Source: RYN-230 sp963770545
GTDB lineage: Bacteria > Actinomycetota > Actinomycetes > Streptosporangiales > Streptosporangiaceae
Assembly: GCA_963770545.1 (NCBI GenBank)
Contig: CAVYQF010000031.1
Coordinates: 248,001 to 312,000 of the forward strand
Direction: 5' to 3'
DNA: 64,000 bases
In this document: positions 1 to 9,347 of the stretch, in pieces
How the letters are laid out: each line of letters starts with the position of its first letter
How positions within the stretch are numbered: position 1 is the stretch's first letter
The notes under the pieces: generated by a model
Databases searched by the model: none
The model's input: only the letters and a program-made list of their open reading frames with translations
Told to the model about the DNA's origin: nothing
Program-made: the position numbers and the translations under genes

Positions 1-2637
1 CGCGGGATAACCGTTCGAGCTGCCGTTCATCCAGGCCGCCTGGTTCGGCGGGTCGTACGGCATCTCATTCTGGAAGAAGATCACCTTTCCGTTCTGGCCA
101 TTCCAGGCCACCTCGGTCTTCTGGTAGTGCTCGACGAACAGGCCGGTCGCCTCCACGTTGTTGCCGTTGACGACCATTCCGTTGGCCGCGGTATTGGTCG
201 TCCAGCCGACCGTGCCCGAGTTGCCGTGGTCAGCGCGCCAGGCCCAGATGTCATCGACGATGGTGTCGTTGGCGTTCACGACCAGGCTGGCTGTGGCCTG
301 GCCCGCGATGTCCCCGCCGATCCGGAAGAACGTATCCTGGACGGAGATGGGGTTGCTGGCGTGGCTTGCCGTCGAGCCGGCCGTGCCGACGGTCAGCAGC
401 GCCGCCGAGTGGGTCGTGCCCGCGTCGAACAGCAGGCCATCGATCCGGACGCCGTCGACGTCCGCGACCTGCATGGTGTTCACGCCGTTCTGCGGGATCA
501 GCGTGGGGAAGCCGAGGCCGAGAATCGTCGTGTTGGCGTGGGTGACGTTGAGCGTCTGGTTCAGGTTGTAGACGCCCGGGGTGAAGAGCAGGTTGCACCC
601 CTGCGACAGCGCCGTGTTGATGGTGGCCGCGCTCATCGACGGATCGGCGACGAAGAACTGGCTCATCGGCACGGAGGTGCCCGGCGTCGGGCCGCTGGCC
701 CAGCTGGGACCAGACGCGTTGGTCCGCAGCGACGGCTCGAACACGTGGTAGTTACCGCTCGAGTCGATGTACAGGTACGGCACGTCCCGGGAGACCGGGG
801 TGGTGCCCAGGGTGGTCATCGGCGGGGTCGGGAAGCTCTGCGCGGGGGCGCCGTTCACGCCCGAGAACACCATGTTCCAGACCGAGCCGGACCAGCTGCC
901 GAAGTTGCTGTCCCGGGAGTACCACTGCTGCTGGGACACCGAGGAGACCTGGCCGGAAACCTTGGTGTCGGCGATGTAGCCGCCGCTGGCGTAGCCGTAA
1001 CTGGCTGGGTAGAGCTCCAGGCCGCCGTGGACGTCCATCCGGCGGAAGGGGCCCGCCTGGGCCACGGCCCAGCGGTCCGACCCGGCGGACGGGTTGATGG
1101 CCATGTTCTCCGCCGAGCGCCAGAAGTTCTGCGTGGCGTTCCCGGTGCCGTCGAACGAGTCCACCGTGACGTCGCCGTTGATGGTGACGTCGTCGGGGTT
1201 CTGGCCGAGGCCCTGGATCGACGTGTAGTAGCCGATGTTGGCCTCGGCGCTGTAGGTACCCGGCTTGAACAGCAGGGCGTAGCGCTGGGTCCCGAACTGG
1301 TTCAGCTTCTGGGTGTTGAACACCGAGTCCAGCGTGGACTGGATGGACGCGCTGGACATGCCCGGATCGAAGATGTCCACGTTGGCCCCGAAGTTCGGGG
1401 TGTTGGACTGGGCCGGGCATACGCCGCTGCCGCCGGTGGCCACGGTCCAGCTGAAGGTGGCGGTCCCGGCCGCCCCTGTGGAGTCGGTGACGGTCACGGT
1501 GGTGCTGGTGGTGGCCGCCGTCGTCGGCGTGCCCGAGATGAGGCCGGAGGAGGAGCTGATGGACAGCGCGGCGGGAAGCCCGCTGGCGCTGTAGGTCAGC
1601 GTCTGGCCGGACGCGGAGTCGGTCGCGTGGACCTGCAGGCTGACCGCGGTGCCGACGGTGGAACTCTGGCTGCCGGGGTTGGTCACCGTCACGGTGTTCC
1701 CGGTGCCGCCGCCACCGCTGCTCGTGGTGTACACGTCAAATTCCCACAGCGAGTAGCCGTACTGCGTGCCGCGGGCCGTGCCGTACATGCGGATGTAGCG
1801 GCCGGTGCCCGAGACCGTGAGGGCCTGGACGCCGCCGGTGCCGGTGGTCGTGGAGTAGATCGTGGTCCAGTTCGTGCCGTCGGGCGACGTCTGGATCGAG
1901 AACGCCTTCCCGTAGGCGGTCTCCCAGTTCAGCGTGACCCCGCAGATCGTCTTGCTGGAGCCGAGGTCCACCCGCAGCCACTGCGGGTCGGAGAAGGCGC
2001 TGGACCAGCGGGTGCCGGTGTTGCCGTCGACTGCGTCTGCTGCGGGCGTGCCGGCGTTCTCGGTCGAGGAGGCGGTGGCGGGCTGGTGGAGGGCGGCGTC
2101 CGTGGTGCCGCAGGTGCTTCCGCTGCTCAGGCTGCCGTAGACCTGGAACTCCCACAGCGAGTAGCCGTACTGGGTGGCGCGCGCCGTGCCGTACATGCGG
2201 ACGTAGCGGCCGGTGCCGGTCACGCTGAGGGTCTGCGTGCCACCGGTGCCGGTGGTCGTGGAGTAGATCGTGGTCCAGTTCGTGCCATCCGGCGAGGTCT
2301 GGATCTGGAACGCCGTGGCGTACGCCGCTTCCCACTGCAGGGTGACCGAGGTGATTGAGGCGGTCGCGCCCAGATCGACCTCCAGCCACTGCGGGTCGGA
2401 GAAGGCGCTGGACCAGCGGGTGCCGGTGTTGCCGTCCACAGCGTCGGCCGCCGGGTAGGCGGCGCTCTCCGTGGACGAGGCGGTGGCGGGCTGACCCTGG
2501 GAGAGCAGGGTCGACGCGGCGGCCGCCCGGCCCGGCGGCCCGGCGGCGAGCGCTAAGGCGGCGGCCAGCGTCACCACCGTCCCGAGGATCATCATCCGCC
2601 GCCATGCCGACCACCGGAGCATGTTCGTGGGGCTCAT
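1..2637 (-). CDS. Secreted discoidin (F5/8 type C) and beta-helix protein, C-terminus off window
   Basis: The reverse-strand frame is open from the ATG at 2637 to the window edge, about 879 codons. The N-terminus is a signal peptide: charged residues, a leucine/alanine-rich stretch and an AAA cleavage region near residue 41. Two near-identical discoidin-type carbohydrate-binding domains follow (about 42-170 and 172-300), each with the DGNTGTRWSS and RYVRMYGTAR motifs. Then comes a putative Ig-like (He_PIG) domain (about 306-400) with the SGTPT signature, and a long repetitive region with PGTYSAEANI and TPGVYNLNQT motifs typical of right-handed beta-helices that act on or bind polysaccharide. 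Proteins of this layout are often database-labelled adenylyl cyclase, for which I see no support. Export and glycan binding are inferred from the domains. The substrate is unknown. Confidence 0.85.
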   Translation of the reverse strand, partial: MSPTNMLRWSAWRRMMILGTVVTLAAALALAAGPPGRAAAASTLLSQGQPATASSTESAAYPAADAVDGNTGTRWSSAFSDPQWLEVDLGATASITSVTLQWEAAYATAFQIQTSPDGTNWTTIYSTTTGTGGTQTLSVTGTGRYVRMYGTARATQYGYSLWEFQVYGSLSSGSTCGTTDAALHQPATASSTENAGTPAADAVDGNTGTRWSSAFSDPQWLRVDLGSSKTICGVTLNWETAYGKAFSIQTSPDGTNWTTIYSTTTGTGGVQALTVSGTGRYIRMYGTARGTQYGYSLWEFDVYTTSSGGGGTGNTVTVTNPGSQSSTVGTAVSLQVHATDSASGQTLTYSASGLPAALSISSSSGLISGTPTTAATTSTTVTVTDSTGAAGTATFSWTVATGGSGVCPAQSNTPNFGANVDIFDPGMSSASIQSTLDSVFNTQKLNQFGTQRYALLFKPGTYSAEANIGYYTSIQGLGQNPDDVTINGDVTVDSFDGTGNATQNFWRSAENMAINPSAGSDRWAVAQAGPFRRMDVHGGLELYPASYGYASGGYIADTKVSGQVSSVSQQQWYSRDSNFGSWSGSVWNMVFSGVNGAPAQSFPTPPMTTLGTTPVSRDVPYLYIDSSGNYHVFEPSLRTNASGPSWASGPTPGTSVPMSQFFVADPSMSAATINTALSQGCNLLFTPGVYNLNQTLNVTHANTTILGLGFPTLIPQNGVNTMQVADVDGVRIDGLLFDAGTTHSAALLTVGTAGSTASHASNPISVQDTFFRIGGDIAGQATASLVVNANDTIVDDIWAWRADHGNSGTVGWTTNTAANGMVVNGNNVEATGLFVEHYQKTEVAWNGQNGKVIFFQNEMPYDPPNQAAWMNGSSNGYPA

Positions 2638-2847
2638 GGGCTACTCCTGCCTGTAAAGAGCCATTGCGGGGCCCCGCTGAGCAGCCGTTGCTGAAAAGCC
2701 CGCCGAATGACACGGACTCAGCACCGACCGTTGTCAGGGCTTGATACAAGCCTTAATTCATCCCGTAACGTAACTTCAGGAAAAGGGTAGGTCAAGGGGT
2801 ATCCAAGACCGTTCCGAGATGAATCGACGCAGACTGCCCGAAGGTGC

Positions 2848-4668
2848 TTACGAGCGCGTGCAACCGCTGGTGTAGAAGCCAGGGCCGGCCAGCCCGGGGC
2901 CGGTGATGTGCGGCCGGGCGGCCCCGCCGCCGCGAGGGTAGGCGGTGTCGAACCACTCGGTGAAGAACCGGCCCAGCCGCTGGCGGCAGGCGGCGCTCCG
3001 GCTGGGGAGCCACCGGCCGAAGGCCGTCTCCAGCTGGGCCTCGGTGATCGAGGCCCCGCCGTACTCACGCTGGATCTGCTCCAGCGCCCGGGTGAAGTTC
3101 GCGTGCCCGAGAACCTGCCGCAGCGCGATGTAGGCGATGCCCGGGCGATCATAGGTGGACGAGCCGCTGAACAGTCCCCACGCGGTCGGGTTGGATGGCG
3201 CCACCGTCCAGAAGCCGTCCTTGCTCGCGTAGATGCTGGCGAAGGTGGCGTCCAGGCTGCGCTGGAAGGCGCGCCGGCCGGCCGCGGTGCCCGGCCCGCC
3301 CGCCTTGCCCTGCGCCTTGCGCGCCGCGAACAGGAACTCGGCCAGGGTGGCCATTCCCTCCTTGTAGAACGTCATGGTGTAGCCGTGCTCGCTGACGTGG
3401 TCTCCCCACCACTGGTGCATGTTCTCGTGGTAGAGGGTGTCGGTGTCGATCTTCCCGCCCGCGAAGGTGATCATCGTCTGCATCTCCTCCTCGAAGGAGG
3501 CGGACGGCCGGCCCACGACCACCCCGTCCGAGGTGAACGGGAACGGCCCGCTGAACATGCTCTCGAACCGGGTGATGTCCGGCTGCTTATCCATGATCAC
3601 GCGGTTCTTCGCCTTCCGGGCCGCGCTCAGCGAGCTGGCCTGGGCCTGGTAGAACGTCATTCCGCGGATGGTGCGCTTGGTCAGGTCGAAGCTGCCGATG
3701 CTGTCCTCGACCAGGTAGCTGGCCACGGGGGCGGCCGAGTGCCAGTGCCAGGTCACCGAGCCGCGGGGGAACTGGGCGTTCGCGGGGTGCCGGCGGGTTC
3801 CCTCCAGGATGCCGTTGGCGAGCACGGTCTTGCCCGTGGCGACGGTGTCGTAGAAGTCGTAGGTGGGCTTGGCGGCCGGGTAGTCGTTGAGCGGCATCCA
3901 GTCCTCGGTGCCGACCGGCTCGGTGGTCACGAAGCCGCCGTCGCCCTGGGGCTGGTTAGACCGGAACCATCCCTCGGTGGTGCCGTCCCCGTCGTTGTGC
4001 ACGCCGGGCCGCCCGGTGTAGGCCACGGTCACCCGGAACGCGGCGCCGTCGCTGAGCGGCGCGGACGGGGTGATGACCAGCTTGTTGGCCGGGCACGGGG
4101 TGCCGTTCCCGGATTCCTTCGTGGCCGGGTTGGTGGAGGTCAGCTCCGGGGTGCAGGCGGGAGGGAGCGGGTTGTGGGCCGGCCCGCCGACCGGGTTGAC
4201 TTCGGAGGCCTGATGGGCGCGCGGGTCGGGGTCGTTCTGCCCGTGCGGGTCGCCGGGGTACGTCGGCTGGACGAACGTGAACGATGCGGGCCGGCCGTTG
4301 ACCCGGACCGAGGTGACGGTCATGTCCGGGCCGGCCGTCTTGTTCACCGACCGGCGCTCGAAGTCCAGGCTGAAGCTGGTCAGGCACTGGGTGGCCCGGT
4401 CGGTCAGCGTGACGTGGTTGCCGGGCAGGAAGCGGTTGCGGACCGCGTCGTAGACCAGGCTTACCGAGGTGTGCAGGCTGGTGTAGCCGCCGTTGCCGGT
4501 CTCCGGGTACAGCCGGGAGCCGGGCGGGGACAGGGTATGGGCGCCAGCGGTGCAGCCGCCGCCGGCGCGGGTAGCCGCGAAGGTGGGAGCGGCGTCGGCG
4601 GCCGTCACGGCCCCCAGGATCAGGGCCAGGCTCGCCGCTCCGGCGACCGCGCCACGGTAACGGATCAT
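2848..4668 (-). CDS. Secreted M1-family zinc metallopeptidase
   Basis: The product has 606 residues. I chose the ATG at 4668 over the longer frame because a GGAGGG ribosome-binding site precedes it and the protein then begins with a clear signal peptide (MIRYRG followed by a hydrophobic alanine/leucine core). The zinc site HENMH is at residues 414-418. The third ligand glutamate is in YKEGMA at 437, exactly 18 residues after the second histidine, as in gluzincins. The exopeptidase GxMEN loop is replaced by a divergent SFEEEMQT stretch, so aminopeptidase specificity may differ from PepN. It is transcribed toward the discoidin gene with a 210-bp gap, so the two are probably separate units. Likely role: extracellular peptide breakdown. 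Confidence 0.9.
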   Translation of the reverse strand: MIRYRGAVAGAASLALILGAVTAADAAPTFAATRAGGGCTAGAHTLSPPGSRLYPETGNGGYTSLHTSVSLVYDAVRNRFLPGNHVTLTDRATQCLTSFSLDFERRSVNKTAGPDMTVTSVRVNGRPASFTFVQPTYPGDPHGQNDPDPRAHQASEVNPVGGPAHNPLPPACTPELTSTNPATKESGNGTPCPANKLVITPSAPLSDGAAFRVTVAYTGRPGVHNDGDGTTEGWFRSNQPQGDGGFVTTEPVGTEDWMPLNDYPAAKPTYDFYDTVATGKTVLANGILEGTRRHPANAQFPRGSVTWHWHSAAPVASYLVEDSIGSFDLTKRTIRGMTFYQAQASSLSAARKAKNRVIMDKQPDITRFESMFSGPFPFTSDGVVVGRPSASFEEEMQTMITFAGGKIDTDTLYHENMHQWWGDHVSEHGYTMTFYKEGMATLAEFLFAARKAQGKAGGPGTAAGRRAFQRSLDATFASIYASKDGFWTVAPSNPTAWGLFSGSSTYDRPGIAYIALRQVLGHANFTRALEQIQREYGGASITEAQLETAFGRWLPSRSAACRQRLGRFFTEWFDTAYPRGGGAARPHITGPGLAGPGFYTSGCTRS

Positions 4669-4740
4669 CTCCGGTACTCCCTCCACATCCGGCGTACCAA
4701 CAGCATCCTCCTTAACAGAGGGTGTACCCAAGGGGAAGGT

Positions 4741-4798
4741 GTCAGGCCGGCCGGGAATCTGAGCACCCGGCCTGACTGAGCCCGGTCCCAGAACCGGG
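4741..4798 (-). terminator. Two stacked hairpins after the PPOX gene
   Basis: GTCAGGCCGG (4741-4750) pairs with CCGGCCTGAC (4767-4776), and CCCGGT (4781-4786) pairs with ACCGGG (4793-4798). Both lie directly downstream of the PPOX stop codon on the reverse strand, in the gap before the M1 peptidase. There is no strong U-tract, which is usual for actinomycetes. Confidence 0.6.
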
Positions 4799-4800
4799 TC

Positions 4801-5307
4801 CTAGAACCGATGCCGCGTGTGGCTGAACGTGCCCTTGGTGAAGGCCAGCACCTTGGCCGGCGCGACCCCGAACACCAGGACCGGCGACTCGCTGCCCGGG
4901 TTGCGGAAGGAGCCATCCCGGACCTCGAAGTCCCACTGGCCGTCCCACTTGGTCGTCCAGGCCTGGGCCAGGCGGCTGAGCGTGGCGTCATCGGTGACCC
5001 GGACGGCCTCTCCCTCGACCATGACGTCGAGCCCTGCCTCCCACCCGTTGCATCCGGTGGTCAGGACCACGTGCGGGTTAGCACTCAGGTTGATGGCCTT
5101 CTGCTCGGCCTCGCCAGTGCAGAAGTACAGGACGCTGCCTACCCAGACGGCCACCAGCGGGGTGACGTGCGGGCGGCCGTCGGCCCGGACCGTGGAGATC
5201 CAGAACAGCCCGGCGCTCTCGAGGGCCTGGCTGGTCTCATCCCAGCTGATCGCGGTCGCGGTGGGATCGCTAAATCGCTGGTCCAGGGTGGTCACTGGCG
5301 TCGTCAT
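4801..5307 (-). CDS. Pyridoxamine 5'-phosphate oxidase-like flavin/F420 split-barrel protein
   Basis: The product has 168 residues, and its ATG follows a GAAGAGGTAG ribosome-binding site. It matches the small PPOX-like split beta-barrel family. The N-terminal strand WISTVRADGRPHVTPL, the following VLYFCTGEAEQKAINL and HVVLTTG, and the terminal VLAFTKGTFSHTRHRF strand are typical. Family members bind FMN or F420 and reduce diverse small molecules, and the PHVTPL pattern with a long C-terminal strand is common in the F420-type group. The cofactor cannot be decided from sequence alone. The gene stands alone between convergent hairpins and the DUF574 methyltransferase. Confidence 0.85.
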   Translation of the reverse strand: MTTPVTTLDQRFSDPTATAISWDETSQALESAGLFWISTVRADGRPHVTPLVAVWVGSVLYFCTGEAEQKAINLSANPHVVLTTGCNGWEAGLDVMVEGEAVRVTDDATLSRLAQAWTTKWDGQWDFEVRDGSFRNPGSESPVLVFGVAPAKVLAFTKGTFSHTRHRF

Positions 5308-5404
5308 CGCGCTACCTCTTCCCAGGTTGGAGTCTGCTGATCAAGACACCCTCAGGTCGGAGTCTCATGACTAAGACGGCAGCGCGGGCGCCAGATAAGC
5401 GGTT

Positions 5405-6220
5405 TCAGGGGCGGCGAGCGACGGCGCCCAGGATCATCGAGGTCTGGTCGGCCCGCTCGGCGGGTGCCGGGTCCGCCCGCCAGGTGGCGCAGTCCACGAT
5501 CCCCGGGGGCACCAGGTCCAGGCCCTCGAACATGGCCGTGATGTCGTCCCGGGAATGGGCGTAGATCCGGGACCCGTCCTGGGCGTTATAGGTCCTGGCG
5601 AAGTCGTGGCCATCCTGCCCTTGAGCCCACCCGATGGAGATGATCAGGTAGGAGCCGGGGGCCAGGGCCCGGGTGAACCTGGCCACCACGTCCCGGGCCG
5701 TCCCGGCGTCCATGAAGTGCAGCACGCAGCACAGGATGACGCACGCGGGGACGTCCAGCCTCAATCCGGCCTCGAGGATGCCCGGGTGGGCGAGTATCGC
5801 GTCCGGGTCGCCCATGTCCCCGCCGACCGCCACCACCTGGCGGCTGCCCGAGGCCAGCAGCGCCTGCGAATGGGCCACCGCCACCGGGTCGCAATCGACG
5901 TAACCCACCATCGCGTCCGGGATGACGGCCCGGGCCGCCTCGTGCGTGGCCAGCCACAGGGGCGCCGCGCCTCCCGCCCGGACCGGGGAGGTCGGCAATC
6001 CCGAGCCGATGTCCAGGAACTGCCGCACACCCTGCCCGGCCACGTAGGTGATGGCCCGGGTCTGGAACCTCTTGTTGTCCAGCGCCTGCTCGGCGATGTT
6101 GGGCCGCTGTTGCCGGATCGCCTCGGCCGCTTCCCGGTCGGCCTCGAAGTTGTCCTTGCCGCCGAGCCAATAGTCGTACATCCGCGCGGCGTTCGGCTTG
6201 GTCACGTCGAGAGGCGTCAT
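5405..6220 (-). CDS. SAM-dependent methyltransferase, DUF574 (PF04672) family
   Basis: The product has 271 residues. The N-terminus PNAARMYDYWLGGKDNFEAD is the signature of this actinobacterial family. The SAM-binding motif I is FLDIGSGLPT, an acidic residue follows in VGYVDCDPVAVAH, and the C-terminal sheet carries LIISIGWA. These genes are numerous in actinomycetes and usually unlinked to one pathway, so the substrate is unknown. The length is normal for the family and the reading frame is intact. Confidence 0.92.
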   Translation of the reverse strand: MTPLDVTKPNAARMYDYWLGGKDNFEADREAAEAIRQQRPNIAEQALDNKRFQTRAITYVAGQGVRQFLDIGSGLPTSPVRAGGAAPLWLATHEAARAVIPDAMVGYVDCDPVAVAHSQALLASGSRQVVAVGGDMGDPDAILAHPGILEAGLRLDVPACVILCCVLHFMDAGTARDVVARFTRALAPGSYLIISIGWAQGQDGHDFARTYNAQDGSRIYAHSRDDITAMFEGLDLVPPGIVDCATWRADPAPAERADQTSMILGAVARRP

Positions 6221-6298
6221 GACTGCGATTATCGGCGACCTCTGGTACCAGCCCGTCCTGGGACCGCTACGGCGCCCGTTCGCCGATGAGAGGGCACG

Positions 6299-6646
6299 TC
6301 ATGTCCCGGAGGCGCGGAGCGCGAAGGCTGTCTCGATGTCGTGGCGGGTCACCGCGGGGTCCGTCATCCCGGCCGGGCCGCTCCCGGCCAGCCCGTTCAC
6401 GAAGATCGTGAGCTGGCGCCGGGCGATCAGCGGCCAGCTGGGTCCGTGCGGCAACGGCTGGGTGGTGAGCGCGCTGAACACGATGACGTCGGTGGCGTTG
6501 ACCGGCGCGCAGACGCTGCCGTCTGCCCGGCCGCGCTCGATGAAATCCTCGAGGCGGCGGTTGATCTCCCGCCGCGCGTGCACGGCCTGGGCGCTGACGA
6601 GCGGGGGTGCCCCGATCGACGTGCAGACGGCTATCCGGCCCCGAAG
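6299..6646 (-). pseudogene. TetR-type regulator remnant, C-terminal domain only
   Basis: The open frame starts just after a TGA at about 6647 and encodes a TetR ligand-binding C-terminus (about 115 residues; HARREINRRLEDFIERGRAD, then VNATDVIVFSALTTQPLP and RRQLTIFVNGLAG). The N-terminal helix-turn-helix is missing and no upstream frame restores it, so it cannot bind DNA as a TetR protein. A GTG at 6583 gives a 94-residue product, but I consider the locus decayed. The divergent ATPase gene at 6693 begins within 50 bp. Confidence 0.6.
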
Positions 6647-6692
6647 TCATCGCCCGCGACGGGTTGTCTGAGCGACGCGGCATGATGGTCGG

Positions 6693-7451
6693 GTGGGCGG
6701 CGGCCGTGACCAGGGGTGGGCAGGGGATGGCCGCGCGGTCCGTCTGGTCCGCCACGATCCGGGCCAGAGCGTGGACGTCACGAAGTGGCCCGCGACGGTG
6801 CCGGCCGTGGAGCACTTGCTCTGCGAGGGGCTGGAGTTCGCTGCGGGCCTGACCGTGCTGGTCGGCGAGAACGGCTCCGGGAAGTCCACCATTGTGGAGA
6901 TGCTAGCGGGGGCGTACGGGCTCAACCCCGCGGGCGGTTCAGCCCAGGCCGGGCTGTTCCGGACCAGGGACACCCCGCCCCCGGGGTCAGGGCCGTCCCT
7001 GATCGTCGAGCGCGGCCCCGCCCGGCCCCGATGGTCCTACTTCCTGCGCGCCGACACCACGCACAGCCTCTACACCTACCTTGAAGATCACCCCAACCCG
7101 CGGCGCCCGGAGCGATTCCATCAGCTCAGCCACGGCGAGGGTTTCCTGGAGATTCTGCGCACCAGGGTGAACCAGCCCGGTTTCTACCTGATGGACGAGC
7201 CTGATGCGCCGCTGTCCTTCACGGCGTCCCTCGGGCTGGCCGCTCTCCTGCACGATCTGGCCCAGGAAGGATCCCAGGCCATCGTGGCAACTCACTCGCC
7301 CATCATCGCCGCCGTCCCCGGCGCGGCCATCCTGGAACTCGGGGACTGGGGCATCCGCAGTTCCCGGTGGGAAGACCTGTACATCGTCAGCGCCTGGCGC
7401 CGCTTCCTGACCGAGCCGGACTCCTACTTCCGTCACCTGTTCTCTGACTGA
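6693..7451 (+). CDS. Stand-alone AAA/ABC-type ATPase
   Basis: The product has 252 residues from a GTG at 6693. No clear ribosome-binding site is seen, and a GTG at about 6771 is an alternative. The Walker A motif GENGSGKST is at about residues 58-66. An ABC-like signature is present (QLSHGEGFLEIL), followed by the Walker B region FYLMDEPDAPLS and a switch histidine in VATHSPIIAAVPGA. This is the compact AAA_21 type found in bacterial genomes as single genes, related to the ATPase half of OLD/PARIS-like systems, but no nuclease or TOPRIM partner is adjacent. The function is unknown. Confidence 0.85.
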   Translation: MGGGRDQGWAGDGRAVRLVRHDPGQSVDVTKWPATVPAVEHLLCEGLEFAAGLTVLVGENGSGKSTIVEMLAGAYGLNPAGGSAQAGLFRTRDTPPPGSGPSLIVERGPARPRWSYFLRADTTHSLYTYLEDHPNPRRPERFHQLSHGEGFLEILRTRVNQPGFYLMDEPDAPLSFTASLGLAALLHDLAQEGSQAIVATHSPIIAAVPGAAILELGDWGIRSSRWEDLYIVSAWRRFLTEPDSYFRHLFSD

Positions 7452-7462
7452 TCCCGGGTGGC

Positions 7463-7881
7463 TCAGCGGGCGGATGGTTCGAAGGGGTTGAGCAGCGCGA
7501 CACCGCTGCGGGCCACGTCCGCGGTGTTCCGGGTGACCAGGGTCCACCCGCGGATCTTGGCCGAGGCGGCGAGCAGCCCGTCAATGACTGGCAGCGGGTC
7601 GGGCACGCTGAGCCGGCCCATTCCTCGGCGGCCGCTGAGTCCACATCGATGATGTGATCCCCGTAACCGGCGTGCAGGCCGCGGAGCCACTGCTCCAGGA
7701 GGCCGGCCAGGTCGGCGTCCTCGGGGAGCAGCCGTTCGATGCCGAGCCGGATCTCGCCAATGGTGAGCGCGCTGATGAAGATCTCGGCCGAGGTGACTGT
7801 GCTGTACCAGGCCAGAACGTGGGGATCAGCGTCCGGTTTGCGGAGTTCGGAGACCACATTGGTGTCGAGCAGATACATCAT
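7463..7881 (-). pseudogene. vapC: VapC-type PIN-domain toxin, frameshifted
   Basis: The start overlaps the antitoxin stop (ATGA type). The N-terminal part shows the PIN signature YLLDTNVVSELRKP with the first catalytic aspartate, plus ALTIGEIRLGIERL. The frame is lost after AAAEEW at about 7618. The expected continuation GRLSVPDPLPVIDGLLAASA, then LVTRNTADVARSGV, lies in another frame and ends at the TGA at 7463-7465. A single missing G in a GGG run restores the ribonuclease. Either the toxin is dead or this is a sequencing error; the antitoxin frame is intact, so both fit. Confidence 0.8.
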
Positions 7882-8132
7882 GCGTCGTTTGTCCAGTCGG
7901 TGTCCCGCGGGCCCTCGGCTGTCCGGTCTAGCTCAAGTTCGGCAAAGCCGGGACCTGCTCGCAGATAATCCTTGAAATCCGTGACGTCACCCTTGAGATG
8001 CCAGTAGTCGGCGATATCAATAACCACGGCCACCTCCTGGCCATGACGAGTGATGATCTGCGGCCCCTCGGCGTGCGCGGAACGGAGGAGTTCGCTAAAG
8101 CGCTGCTTGGCGTCCTGAACCTGCCACGCCAT
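7878..8132 (-). CDS. vapB: Phd/YefM-type antitoxin of the VapBC pair
   Basis: The product has 84 residues and a strong ribosome-binding site (GGGGAGGGG) before its ATG. The N-terminus MAWQVQDAKQRFSELLRSA followed by ITRHGQEVAVVIDIADY is the Phd/YefM DNA-binding fold. The C-terminal half, rich in Asp and Glu, would wrap the toxin. It lies upstream of vapC with a 4-bp overlap, the usual order for coupled antitoxin-toxin translation. It probably autorepresses through the palindrome at 8148-8157. Confidence 0.9.
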   Translation of the reverse strand: MAWQVQDAKQRFSELLRSAHAEGPQIITRHGQEVAVVIDIADYWHLKGDVTDFKDYLRAGPGFAELELDRTAEGPRDTDWTNDA

Positions 8133-8147
8133 GAACCCCTCCCCATA

Positions 8148-8157
8148 TGTCTAGACA
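8148..8157. promoter_or_regulatory. Candidate VapB operator palindrome
   Basis: The perfect 10-bp palindrome TGTCTAGACA ends 16 bp before the vapB start. AT-rich TATAGCA repeats follow just upstream at 8171-8186. The position fits autoregulation by the antitoxin. Confidence 0.45.
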
Positions 8158-8323
8158 GACTAGGCAAAACTATAGCACCTATAGCAGTAGGACGAGGACG
8201 TCATGTCGCCCGGTTCGGCCCGGGCCGGGCCCGTGGCCCGCAAGGCTGAGTGGGTGCAGGCCCACCACGAGTGTGGGTCCTGGTCCATAGCGCGACATCC
8301 GCGCGCAGAGCAGGCTGCCTATC

Positions 8324-9236
8324 ATGAACGGTCGTCCGGTGACCTCCCCGGATCGTGAGGCCCCGGCCACCCGCGGCCGCTCCTACCGTCGCAGCCTGGC
8401 GGCCGGCCGCAGGCGAAGGATCGCGGCGCGGACCCGGCTGGACTTCTGGTTCGACGTGGCCCTGCTTCTCGGGTTCACGCTGGCCTACAGCTGCGGCTTC
8501 ACCGGGATCGCGATCCACGAATGGCTCGGCATCGCGCTGGGCGCCGCCCTGCTGCTCCACCTGACGCTGCACTGGGACTGGGTCATCCGTACGACCAGGA
8601 AGCTGGTCAGCCCGCGCGGGCCGGACAAGCTCATCTGGCTGGTCAACCTGGCGCTGCTGCTGGCCATGACGTTCTGCGTGGCCTCTGGCATCCTCATTTC
8701 CCGGGTGGCCCTGCCCCCCTCGGGCTCTACCCGCTGACTGGGCCGTTCTGGACCGAGTTCCACTTCAAGACGGCGGATGTCACCCTCTTCCTGGTGCCGG
8801 TGCACGTGGCCCTGCGCTGGAGGTGGATCCTCAGGGTCGGGCGCAGGATGGCGACCTGGCGGCCGGCCCGGGGGCCGGAGCGAGATTCCTGCGGCATCTG
8901 GGGGCGGTACTGCTGATCGTGGCCGCGGTCGTCCTGGAACCACGTCGCGGGCGGCCCTGCGGCCGGTGGGCACCCTGGTCCCGGTGTCCGGGTGCCGGTG
9001 GCCGTCTCGCATGCGGGCCGGCTCGTGCTCCCCCCGGAACCCACCTCGGCCGGGGGCACGGACCGGTGAACATCGACCTCCGGCCGATGGATCTCGGGCT
9101 CACCTCGATGTTCGACCCTGTGAACCTGCCTTACCTGCGGCACACCGTGGTCATCGAGGCGGGGGCGGGCGCGGCCGTGGTGATCCTCGACGTCATCCGC
9201 CGGAGGTGGCGCCGGGCCCGGCGCACAGGCTCCTGA
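8324..9236 (+). pseudogene. DUF4405-type membrane protein (cytochrome b561-like), two frameshifts
   Basis: The first frame (8324 to about 8720) has an Arg-rich N-terminus and transmembrane helices containing the heme-ligand-like histidines of DUF4405 (GIAIHEWLGIALGAALLLH, LHWDWVIRTTRKL). At a C6 run near 8717 the frame shifts, and the homologous text continues as LYPLTGPFWTEFHFKTADVT and VPVHVALRWRWILRVGRRM. A second shift at a G5 run near 8870 leads to RFLRHLGAVLLIVAAVVL. Both shifts are single missing bases in homopolymers, so sequencing error is as likely as decay. The product would be a small integral-membrane cytochrome-like protein of unknown partner. Confidence 0.7.
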
Positions 9237-9347
9237 TTACGCCGAATCGCGCACGATGACGTACCCCGGCGGGTGGGTGGCGCGGGCGGCCTGGCGCCCG
9301 TGGGCTTCGGCGTCCTGGAACCGGTGCTGGCCCCCTGAGGGCGCGGG

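Noticed and set aside
127..2358. 743-residue open frame on the + strand
   Set aside because: Shadow of the discoidin/beta-helix gene on the other strand; Arg/Gly/Val-rich composition with no domain.
1..2637. Adenylyl cyclase annotation for the discoidin protein
   Set aside because: No cyclase domain or catalytic residues are visible; only carbohydrate-binding and beta-helix features.
2908..4779. 623-residue open frame on the + strand
   Set aside because: Antiparallel shadow of the M1 peptidase, whose zinc site and signal peptide are clear.
6693..7451. ATPase as half of a two-gene defence system (OLD/PARIS-like)
   Set aside because: No TOPRIM, nuclease or other effector gene is next to it; the neighbour is a VapBC pair on the other strand.
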